From assembly GCA_900018335.1 (NCBI GenBank), contig FIZK01000010.1, positions 1 to 49,473 on the forward strand: a stretch of 49,473 nt of DNA, in the 5' to 3' direction. The notes under the pieces were generated by a model. The model did no database searches. It was given only the letters and a program-made list of their open reading frames with translations, and was not told where the DNA came from. The stretch's first letter is position 1. Each line of letters opens with the position of its first letter. This DNA comes from an uncultured Clostridia bacterium (lineage in GTDB: Bacteria; Bacillota; Limnochordia; Darwinibacteriales; Darwinibacteriaceae). A program made the translations under genes and the position numbers. Below, in pieces: positions 42,480-49,473 of the stretch.

Positions 42480-43202
42480 CTAGCGTTCTCGTGCCAAGGC
42501 GCCCCATCCCGTTTCCTGGTCCCAAAGCACAACCCCCTGCGAGACACTGCATTCCAGGCAGAAGTGGAGATCATCCCACAGGCCCAAAGCCTGCAGGCGC
42601 CTGCCGTGGGCGCTGTGCGCCAGCTCCTCCAGGGGAACATGCTCATGAAGCAGCATGGCCGCCTGGGCCCCGTCACCGTACTCCCCGGCCTGCAGAAGCT
42701 TGGCCATGAGCCCGGCGCACCAGGTGTCCTCCAAGGAGAACTTACCTTCTAAGCCGGCGGGCAGGAACAGCACATCCCGGCCCTGCCCCTTGAGGTAGTC
42801 CGCCACGGCCTGGGCGGAGCGCAGGCAGGCTAACACCACGGCATCTGCCCCGCGGGCAGCCTGCACCGCCTTGGTGCCGTTTGTTGTGGAAAAGACCAGC
42901 TCGCCCCCTGCGTAGTTCTTTCCGTAGTGCTCCAGGGGTGAATTGCCAAAATCAAAGCCGGGGACCTGCAGCGCATTCCTTTCCCCGGCCAGCAGCAGCT
43001 CAGGATGGGACTTTTTCAGGCTCAGGGCCTCCTCCACCCCGTCCACGGGAAAAAACCTCTCCATGCCGGCTTCTAAGGCAGTGAGGATTGTGGTGGTAAA
43101 CCGGAACACATCGATGACTACGCACACCCAGCCAGCCAGCTGGTGGTGTACCACCTCTTCGGGACTTAGTATAACTTCAACGCGCACGAATATCCCCCTC
43201 AA
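42480..43202 (-). CDS. comB: 2-phosphosulfolactate phosphatase family protein
   Basis: CVVIDVFRFTTTILTALEAG, LLAGERNALQVPGFDFGNSPLEH, VFSTTNGTKAVQAARGAD. GTG at 43187 with RBS aggggg is a possible start. Confidence 0.9.
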   Translation of the reverse strand: MRGIFVRVEVILSPEEVVHHQLAGWVCVVIDVFRFTTTILTALEAGMERFFPVDGVEEALSLKKSHPELLLAGERNALQVPGFDFGNSPLEHYGKNYAGGELVFSTTNGTKAVQAARGADAVVLACLRSAQAVADYLKGQGRDVLFLPAGLEGKFSLEDTWCAGLMAKLLQAGEYGDGAQAAMLLHEHVPLEELAHSAHGRRLQALGLWDDLHFCLECSVSQGVVLWDQETGWGALARER

Positions 43203-44218
43203 TCATCGCCCAGGCGCAGGTTGGCCACGGCGTTCAGGGAGTAGTCGCTGCGCTGGCCGGCAAGGTAGCGGAAATACCCAGCGCTGCCGATCATGGCCGC
43301 ATTATCGGTGCACAAATGCACAGGGGGATAGAGCAGCTCTTTGCCCCTGGCCGCCGCTTCCGCCGCCACATGCTCCCTAAACGTCTTGTTGGCCGCCACA
43401 CCGCCGGAGAGGATCACCTGATCCACTCCGTAAGCCTGGGCAGCCGCCATCAGCTTCTGGGTGAGGACATCGATGATCGCCCACTGAAAACTGGCGGCAA
43501 AATCCGCCAGGGGCACCTCCTGCCGTTTCTGCTTGGCTTCATTCAAGTAGTTCAAAGCCGCGGTCTTCAGCCCGCTGAAGGAGAAATCAAAGCTCTCTCC
43601 GTCCAAAAGTCCCCGGGGGAAAGCTATGGCCTCCTTGTTGCCACCCTGGGCCAGCCGCTCAATCTGAGGGCCTCCGGGGTAGGGCAGGCCCAGAACCCTG
43701 GCCACCTTGTCAAAGGCTTCGCCGGCAGCATCATCCCGGGTGCGCCCCAAGATCTCATATTCCCCTAAACGGGGAATCAACAGCAGATCTGTATGCCCCC
43801 CGGAAACGGTGAGACAGACCAGGGGCGGCTTGATCTCCTGGCCGGTTAAGAAGTTGGCGTAAATGTGCCCTTCAATATGATTGACCCCAACTAAGGGTTT
43901 GTCCGCGGCAAAGGCGAGCGCCTTGGCTGCGGCCACGCCCACCAGGAGGCTGCCCACCAGGCCTGGCCCGTAGGTGACGGCAATCACCTCGATCTCATCC
44001 AGGCCCACCTGCGCCTGCTGCAGTGCTTCCTGGATAACGGGAAAGACGGCCTCAATATGGTGGCGGGAGGCTATCTCAGGCACCACCCCGCCGTACTTTT
44101 GATGAATATCAATCTGGGACAAAACCACGTTGGACAGAATCTCCCTGCCGCCTTTGATCACGGCAGCCGCTGTCTCATCGCAGCTGGTTTCAATTCCCAG
44201 TGTCAGTCCGCTCTTCAC
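43199..44218 (-). CDS. tsaD: tRNA threonylcarbamoyladenosine biosynthesis protein TsaD
   Basis: LGIETSCDETAAAV, GVVPEIASRHHIE, VNHIEGHIYANFL, SGGHTDLLL. Confidence 0.98.
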   Translation of the reverse strand: MKSGLTLGIETSCDETAAAVIKGGREILSNVVLSQIDIHQKYGGVVPEIASRHHIEAVFPVIQEALQQAQVGLDEIEVIAVTYGPGLVGSLLVGVAAAKALAFAADKPLVGVNHIEGHIYANFLTGQEIKPPLVCLTVSGGHTDLLLIPRLGEYEILGRTRDDAAGEAFDKVARVLGLPYPGGPQIERLAQGGNKEAIAFPRGLLDGESFDFSFSGLKTAALNYLNEAKQKRQEVPLADFAASFQWAIIDVLTQKLMAAAQAYGVDQVILSGGVAANKTFREHVAAEAAARGKELLYPPVHLCTDNAAMIGSAGYFRYLAGQRSDYSLNAVANLRLGDD

Positions 44219-44669
44219 CCAATTCCCTCCACATGATCAACGCATCTTCTTTATCGTCCTGGTAGTATTCCCGGCGAATGCCCCTGGGCTCAAAGCCGAG
44301 CTCGGTGTAGAGCGCCTGGGCCCCGGTATTGGACACCCGCACTTCCAAGGTCATGGCCACAACTCCGCGCCCCAGAGCATATCTGGTCAGTTCACCCAGA
44401 AGGCCGCGGCCGATTCCCCTCCGGCGATAGGCTGGCTCAACCGCGATGTTGGTGATGTGGCCTTCGTCGAGGATGATCCACATTCCAGCATAACCCACAA
44501 TGCGCTCGTCCACAACCGCCACGATGTAAATGGCGGCGTCGTTGCGGGTCAGCTCGCTGAGGAAGATGTTCTTGGACCAGGGGTTCGGGAAGCTCCTGCG
44601 CTCCACCAGGTGTACTTGGGGAATATCCGCAACAGTCATGGGGCGATAGGTTACTGTTTGTCCTGCCAC
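44190..44669 (-). CDS. rimI: ribosomal protein S18-alanine N-acetyltransferase
   Basis: GNAT motif NIAVEPAYRRRGIGRGLLGEL, LEVRVSNTGAQALYTELGFEPRGIRREYY; in the tsa cluster. Confidence 0.93.
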   Translation of the reverse strand: MAGQTVTYRPMTVADIPQVHLVERRSFPNPWSKNIFLSELTRNDAAIYIVAVVDERIVGYAGMWIILDEGHITNIAVEPAYRRRGIGRGLLGELTRYALGRGVVAMTLEVRVSNTGAQALYTELGFEPRGIRREYYQDDKEDALIMWRELGEERTDTGN

Positions 44670-45337
44670 TTCCGCTCCGCCTCCGTCAAACGCATGTAAG
44701 TGGGATTCACGGCAACGGCATCGCCCTCTTCGCCAGCTAAATAGCGCTGGTAGCCCAGGTGCGCGGCGGCACTGGGCCGGAGCAGGCTGAGGGCCGGCGG
44801 CGCAAAGACCGCGCTGGAAAGGGCAGCCTCAATCTCCTGCCGGTAGCTCACAGCTCCATCGCCCACAAACAAGAACTGGGCAGCGGATCGGGATCCGCAC
44901 CAGCCCAGTACCTCATCCAGACTGCCGTGGCCCGCTTCAGTGAGCCCGCTCCCCCCCTGGAAGGCCTGCCAGAAGGCGGATCTGCGGCGGGCATCGATGA
45001 GCGCCACCACGATGCCTGGAAACACCTTGAACTGCCAGCCAAAGGCCTCTAAGGTGGTTACTCCCACCAGGGGAATGCCCAGGGCGTAACCGAAGCCCTT
45101 GGCCGTGGCCAGGCCAATGCGCAGCCCTGTGAACGAACCCGGGCCCGTGACCACGCTGATCAGCCCAACTTCTTCCAGTTTGATCCGGGCATGGCCCAGC
45201 AGCTCGTCCACAGCTGGAATCAACCGCTCCGAATGGGTGGTACGGATATTGAGTATGGATTCACCGACCAGTTCTTCGTCTTTGAGCAGCGCCGCGCCTC
45301 CAGTCATGGTCGATGTATCAATGCCTAGGATGTACAC
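44651..45337 (-). CDS. tsaB: tRNA threonylcarbamoyladenosine biosynthesis protein TsaB
   Basis: ILGIDTSTMTGGAALL, VVTGPGSFTGLRIGLATAKGFGYAL. Confidence 0.95.
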   Translation of the reverse strand: MYILGIDTSTMTGGAALLKDEELVGESILNIRTTHSERLIPAVDELLGHARIKLEEVGLISVVTGPGSFTGLRIGLATAKGFGYALGIPLVGVTTLEAFGWQFKVFPGIVVALIDARRRSAFWQAFQGGSGLTEAGHGSLDEVLGWCGSRSAAQFLFVGDGAVSYRQEIEAALSSAVFAPPALSLLRPSAAAHLGYQRYLAGEEGDAVAVNPTYMRLTEAERKWQDKQ

Positions 45338-45803
45338 CGAGACGCCTCCTTACCTGCTCTGCAATTTCCCGGCCGCGGTCCCCGCAGCCGCTGAAAGTAA
45401 GTTTCCGGCCCTGGGACCCCGCTTTTTCCAGGACAATGTCCAAACGCTCCTCGGGCAGCTGCTCGCGGAACAGATCTCCCCATTCCACGACTGTGATGCC
45501 CGAGCCGTAGAAGTAATCCTGGTAGCCTATATTCTCCAGCTCCAGTTCATCCTGGAGGCGGTAAAAATCAAAATGATAAAGCAGCCCGCCTTTTCCCATG
45601 TACTCGTTGATTATGGAAAAGGTTGGGCTGGTCACCATTTCTGCCGGAATACCCAGTGCCGCAGCCAATCCCTTGACAAAAAGGGTCTTGCCGGCGCCCA
45701 GCTCTCCGTTGAGGTTGAGCAGATCGCCAGGACGCAGCAGTTCCCCCACGGCCTCGGCGATGCGCATGGTCTCTTCCGGGCTGTGCGATGCGATTTCCAA
45801 CAA
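45318..45803 (-). CDS. tsaE: tRNA threonylcarbamoyladenosine biosynthesis ATPase TsaE
   Basis: LNLNGELGAGKTLFVKGLAAALGIP, VTSPTFSIINEY, HFDFYRL. TTG start at 45803 inferred from gggaggaagag RBS; the upstream part of the ORF looks like non-coding read-through. Confidence 0.92.
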   Translation of the reverse strand: MLEIASHSPEETMRIAEAVGELLRPGDLLNLNGELGAGKTLFVKGLAAALGIPAEMVTSPTFSIINEYMGKGGLLYHFDFYRLQDELELENIGYQDYFYGSGITVVEWGDLFREQLPEERLDIVLEKAGSQGRKLTFSGCGDRGREIAEQVRRRLGVHPRH

Positions 45804-45856
45804 GTCTCTTCCTCCCTGAGCATGCCGATAGGGGGAGCAGAGGCTCCCCCTCAAGC

Positions 45857-47011
45857 TTAGTGTTCCACCACCAACTGGCCGTGGATCCACACTTTTTCCA
45901 CCCGGGATTGAACGGCGAGGGGATCGCCATCCCAGAGCACCAAATCGGCCATCTTGCCCACTTCGATGGAACCGTAGCGGTCTGCAATCCCCATGATGGT
46001 GGCTGGGTTGATGGTGATGGCCTTCAGAGCTTCTTCGTAGGGCAGCCCAGCTTTCACGGCCTGGGCCGCGGCGATGGGAAGATACCCCACGGGAATTACT
46101 GGGTGGTCCATGGTGATGGCGATGGGAACGCCGCCCTCCCACAAAACCCTCAAGGTCTCCCAGGAAAGTTCCTTCAGCTCCACCTTGGAGCGGTTAGACA
46201 GGGTTGGCCCCACCAGGGCCCATACCCCCGCTTCCCTCAGCTCATCCACGATTTTGTGGCCTTCGGTGCAGTGTTCAATGCTGATATCCAGGTTGAACTC
46301 CCTGGCGATGCGCAGCGCGGTCATAATATCATCGGCTCGGTGGGCATGGGCCCTTACCGGGAGCTCGCGCTTGAGCACCCTGGCCAGCACCTCCAGGCGC
46401 AGATCACGATCGGGCGCTTTGTCCGGATCGTCTTTAGCTTTCTCCAATTTGGCTAAGTAATTCTGGGCCTTAACCAACTGCTCCCGCAGGATGGCCGCGG
46501 TGGCCATGCGGGTAGAGGGTGCTTTCTTCTGGTTGGAGTATACCCGCTTCGGGTTTTCACCAAAGGCGACTTTTAAACCGCCGTCTTCCTTGATAATCAT
46601 CTCTTCCACGGTATTGCCATATAGGTGCACCACCACACCCTGCCCGCCAATGACGTTGGCGCTGCCGGGCAGGACGCACATGGCCGTAACCCCGGCCTGC
46701 AGTGCTTCGGCAATGCCCTCTTCGTGGGGGTTGATGCCGTCCAGAACCCTAAGATGCGGCGTGACGGGATCGGTGGCCTCGTTGCCATCGGAACCTTCCC
46801 AACCCAGGCCTTCCTCCCAGGCACCGGCGTGTCCGTGGGCGTCCATGAGACCAGGGGTCAAAACTTTGCCGGCGGCATCAATGACCTCGGCTTCGGGTGG
46901 AATGTCCACCTGACCGACGGCGGCAATTGTCCCCTCAGCATCAATGAGCACGCTGCCTCCTTGAATGCCGTTGGTTATGGTGTACAGCTTCGCGTTCTTA
47001 ATTACTAGCAA
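45857..47011 (-). CDS. amidohydrolase family protein
   Basis: KVLTPGLMDAHGHAGAWEEG, LPVRAHAHRADDI, ISIEHCTEGHK, GSIEVGKMADLVLWDGDPL. Confidence 0.92.
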   Translation of the reverse strand: MLVIKNAKLYTITNGIQGGSVLIDAEGTIAAVGQVDIPPEAEVIDAAGKVLTPGLMDAHGHAGAWEEGLGWEGSDGNEATDPVTPHLRVLDGINPHEEGIAEALQAGVTAMCVLPGSANVIGGQGVVVHLYGNTVEEMIIKEDGGLKVAFGENPKRVYSNQKKAPSTRMATAAILREQLVKAQNYLAKLEKAKDDPDKAPDRDLRLEVLARVLKRELPVRAHAHRADDIMTALRIAREFNLDISIEHCTEGHKIVDELREAGVWALVGPTLSNRSKVELKELSWETLRVLWEGGVPIAITMDHPVIPVGYLPIAAAQAVKAGLPYEEALKAITINPATIMGIADRYGSIEVGKMADLVLWDGDPLAVQSRVEKVWIHGQLVVEH

Positions 47012-47081
47012 ATTCTCGCCTCCTCATAATGCACATGCTTTTCATGTTCACCGCAGAAGACGAGAATCCTGCCTTAGGTAC

Positions 47082-47798
47082 CTACTGCACTGCAGCCGCC
47101 TGCACAAAATGCCTAAAGATTGCCTGGGCAGCCAAGCAGCGTTCTGCCATGAGTTCGGGATGCCACTGTACTCCCAGGACGAAGCGGTGCCTAGTGCTTT
47201 CCACAGCTTCCACGATGCCATCTGGTGCCGTGGCTGAGATCCTCAGCCCCTGGCCCACCTGCCTGATGGCCTGATGATGGAAGGAGTTTACCCGCAGGCC
47301 GCCGCTGCCCAAAATGCCGCTGAGCAGTGTGGAAGGCTGCACATCTACGTCATGGGTGCCGTACCAGCCCGGTGCCTGCTGCCTATGCTTCAGGGCACCG
47401 TTAACCTCAGCGGGGATATCCTGGATTAGACTGCCCCCAAGGGAGACGTTGAGGACCTGAATCCCCCTGCAGATGGCCAAAAGGGGCAGATCGTGCTCTA
47501 GAGCGAAGGCGGTGACAGCCAGATCCAGTTCATCCCGGAGGGGACTGATCTCGCCGCAGCCCTCTTTGGGCTGCTCTCCGTAGCGAATGGGGTCCACATC
47601 CACGCCGCCGGTGAGGACCACTCCCTGCACCGAGGAAAGGATGGCACCAAGCTGTTCCGCTTGCTGCGGGGGGACGATCAGGGGAACGCCGCCCGCGTCA
47701 GCAATGGCTTGAACATAAGCACGGTGAATAAAATAGCGGTGAGGGTTTTCGCTGTTATACTGGGCGACTAAGCCGATGAGAGGCTGTCTGCTGGACAT
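47082..47798 (-). CDS. peptidase C26 / gamma-glutamyl-gamma-aminobutyrate hydrolase family protein
   Basis: VVLTGGVDVDPIRYGE, LLAICRGIQVLNVSLGGSLIQDI, NSFHHQAIRQVG, GVQWHPE. Confidence 0.92.
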   Translation of the reverse strand: MSSRQPLIGLVAQYNSENPHRYFIHRAYVQAIADAGGVPLIVPPQQAEQLGAILSSVQGVVLTGGVDVDPIRYGEQPKEGCGEISPLRDELDLAVTAFALEHDLPLLAICRGIQVLNVSLGGSLIQDIPAEVNGALKHRQQAPGWYGTHDVDVQPSTLLSGILGSGGLRVNSFHHQAIRQVGQGLRISATAPDGIVEAVESTRHRFVLGVQWHPELMAERCLAAQAIFRHFVQAAAVQ

Positions 47799-47820
47799 GG
47801 AAGCACCTCCTAGAAATAAA

Positions 47821-47843
47821 AAACACTCAACTAGTGAGTGTTT
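47821..47843 (-). terminator. intrinsic terminator downstream of the endoribonuclease toxin gene
   Basis: AAACACTCA-actag-TGAGTGTTT stem with TTTTTTATTT following on the minus strand. Confidence 0.85.
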
Positions 47844-47856
47844 GCCATCAGCTCAG

Positions 47857-48210
47857 CTAGAACTTAACCAGCCCCAGGCTGATCTGCAGGGCTCGATCAA
47901 TTTCAGCCATGGTCTCTTCATCGAGGTGGGCAATCTTCTCTTTCAGCCTGCGCTTGTCGATGGTGCGGATCTGCTCCAAGAGGATCACAGAATCCTTTTC
48001 CAGGGAATAGCTGGAGCTATCCAGCTCCACATGGGTGGGCAGTTTAGCCTTTTTGATGCGCGAGGTGATGGCAGCCACAATCGTAGTGGGACTGTACTTG
48101 TTACCCACATCGTTCTGCAGGATCAAAACAGGCCTGACTCCTCCCTGTTCGGAACCGATGACGGGGTTCAGATTGGCGTAGAACACATCGCCACGCAAAA
48201 CATTGTCCAC
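47857..48210 (-). CDS. ndoA: EndoA/MazF family endoribonuclease toxin
   Basis: [46 protein letters not shown]...[19 protein letters not shown]. Confidence 0.96.
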   Translation of the reverse strand: MDNVLRGDVFYANLNPVIGSEQGGVRPVLILQNDVGNKYSPTTIVAAITSRIKKAKLPTHVELDSSSYSLEKDSVILLEQIRTIDKRRLKEKIAHLDEETMAEIDRALQISLGLVKF

Positions 48211-48211
48211 T

Positions 48212-48520
48212 CTATTCAGCCTCCGCCAGCTGGCGCTCGTAGTTTTCTAGTAAGTCTTCGTCGTCCCCCTCTTCAGCAAGGGTGAGGTTGAGTTCCGCCA
48301 TGATCTGGTAGCCTACCCGCAGCTTTTCCTGCAGGCTCTGTAGGCTCCGGGCTTCCCTTTCCATTATATACAACTGCATGGCATTTTGTATAAACTGACT
48401 GCGGTTAATTTTCTCCTCACGGGCAAGGCGGTCGATCTTAGCCAGGAGCGCTGCGGGAATGCTGATCTGAACCCTTTTGGTATCCACTAAGGAAGTCACC
48501 TCGTTTTGACACGAACTCAC
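48212..48520 (-). CDS. ribbon-helix-helix (CopG family) antitoxin, EndoAI-like
   Basis: [38 protein letters not shown] immediately upstream of endoA. Confidence 0.92.
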   Translation of the reverse strand: MSSCQNEVTSLVDTKRVQISIPAALLAKIDRLAREEKINRSQFIQNAMQLYIMEREARSLQSLQEKLRVGYQIMAELNLTLAEEGDDEDLLENYERQLAEAE

Positions 48521-48640
48521 AGTAATTATACAGCCCGGCGCGAATAACTGTCAACAATGGGGAAGTTTGCCTTTTTCCAGGTTTTATGGTACACTCAGTG
48601 CAAAACCAGGGTGCCATTTACATGTTTTGGGGGTTGGAAC

Positions 48641-49315
48641 ATGAACTTGCTTGGTGACCGCCTGCGGCAGAGACGACGCCTACTGGGCTTACGCCAAAAG
48701 GATGTGGCAGGGCCTACCTCCGCAAGTTTCCTCAGCAAAGTGGAAAGCGGCGCTGCCCAGCCTTCCCTGGCCAACCTCAGGGACTGGGCTGACGCCCTGG
48801 GAACCACCACCAGTGACCTATTGGGGGAACACCTGGTCCTGGAGGCGGCTAAGCATTCCATTCTCCTCACGGAACAGTGCCTAGCCTATCTAGATGCCTT
48901 GCCCACTTCCCCCCTCACGAACTTCCTTAGAGAGCTCACCATCAGCGCCACTTCACTGAGCACTCCCATACCTGTCCCGCCCCAAGATCCCTGCCTGGAA
49001 TACCTGACCGCCCTTGTGCACCTGCACCGCGGCACACCACACCAAGCAGAAGAAGTCCTCCTCCAGACCCTGACCCGTGCTCGCACCGCTCCCTGGCGCA
49101 TCTTCCACCTCTCCCTATTATGCCAGATCTACGCGGCGCTAAGCGAACCCGCCAAGCACAGGAAGGCTTCCGACGACCTTAGAGCCGCACTGGCGGAACT
49201 AAACCACCAGCAGCTGCTCCATACTCTACCAGAAGCGCACCTGCTCTCCACCTGGGATCTGGACCTACTCAAACTGAGTTCCTTGCTCAAGTACGCCCGC
49301 CTGTCTCTGGATTAA
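48641..49315 (+). CDS. XRE family transcriptional regulator with helical C-terminal domain
   Basis: GDRLRQRRRLLGLRQKDVAGPTSASFLSKVESGAAQPSLANLRDWADALGTTTSDLL; Leu/Ala-rich helical remainder. Confidence 0.85.
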   Translation: MNLLGDRLRQRRRLLGLRQKDVAGPTSASFLSKVESGAAQPSLANLRDWADALGTTTSDLLGEHLVLEAAKHSILLTEQCLAYLDALPTSPLTNFLRELTISATSLSTPIPVPPQDPCLEYLTALVHLHRGTPHQAEEVLLQTLTRARTAPWRIFHLSLLCQIYAALSEPAKHRKASDDLRAALAELNHQQLLHTLPEAHLLSTWDLDLLKLSSLLKYARLSLD

Positions 49316-49341
49316 CTAGAGAACCCGTTGCACCAAAAAAG

Positions 49342-49473
49342 ATCGAGTAGGTAGCCGCTAGGTGATCAGCCTAGCGGCTTTCCTCTCACAGAACGGTGCG
49401 TACGGGCCACGTACACCGCTCCTGAAGAATCTACCGCCGTTCGTAGAACTGCGACACAATCCCGACACTGTAC
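49342..49473 (-). mobile_element. 3' end of a group II intron (domains V and VI), continuing beyond the right edge
   Basis: Minus strand AGCGGTG-TACG-tggcc-CGTA-CG-CACCGTTCT (domain V: AGC triad, 2-nt CG bulge, GTTC) at 49421-49389, then GTGAGAGG, a perfect 10-bp domain VI stem AGCCGCTAGG/CCTAGCGGCT at 49379-49353, and 3' terminus CCTACTCGAT. Confidence 0.82.

Noticed and set aside
45804-46142. N-terminal extension of the tsaE ORF (GRRSHRHHHGPPSNSRG...)
   Set aside because: Low-complexity translation overlapping the 3' end of the amidohydrolase gene; a TTG start with good RBS at 45803 gives a normal TsaE.
47082-47798. C26 peptidase as a trans-acting glutaminase for the truncated GuaA
   Set aside because: It has a class I GATase-like triad, but its motifs fit gamma-glutamyl hydrolases and it is more than 7 kb away; no sequence evidence links it to GuaA.
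47857-48520. Toxin-antitoxin pair as a novel system
   Set aside because: Matches the well-known EndoA/EndoAI (MazEF-type) chromosomal pair of Firmicutes.

Overview
About 49.5 kb of densely packed, mostly minus-strand housekeeping genome from a GC-rich, endospore-forming, Clostridia-like Firmicute. Spore-related genes include an alpha/beta SASP, SpoIVFB-like, SpoIID and SleB-like proteins. From left to right: Rnf complex genes (rnfC plus a fused rnfD-rnfG running off the left edge), SASP, methyltransferase-rsfS-LCP-nadD-yhbY-obg-rpmA-prp-rplU-rng, DUF2344/radical SAM pair, spoIVFB-like, minEDC, PBP2-mreDCB-radC-maf, spoIID, SPOR, folC-valS with a T-box leader, fur, an Lgt-like gene, gatBAC-ligA-pcrA, a SleB-like lipoprotein, hisIE-guaA-hpt, groEL-groES with CIRCE, comB, tsaD-rimI-tsaB-tsaE, amidohydrolase, C26 peptidase, endoA/antitoxin, an XRE regulator, and the 3' end of a group II intron at the right edge. 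The features I rate most unusual are: (1) a GMP synthase whose glutaminase domain has lost its catalytic Cys and the His/Glu region through an apparent internal deletion of about 100 residues, in an hpt-guaA-hisIE cluster whose HisI also departs from the usual metal/catalytic motif; (2) an in-frame RnfD-RnfG fusion with extra FMN-binding repeats; (3) an Lgt-family protein lacking the Lgt signature residues; (4) prp overlapping the gene of its own substrate, rpmA; and (5) group II intron domains V and VI at the right edge. No complete new defence system or CRISPR array was seen. All calls come from reading the sequence and remembered family motifs; no database search was run.
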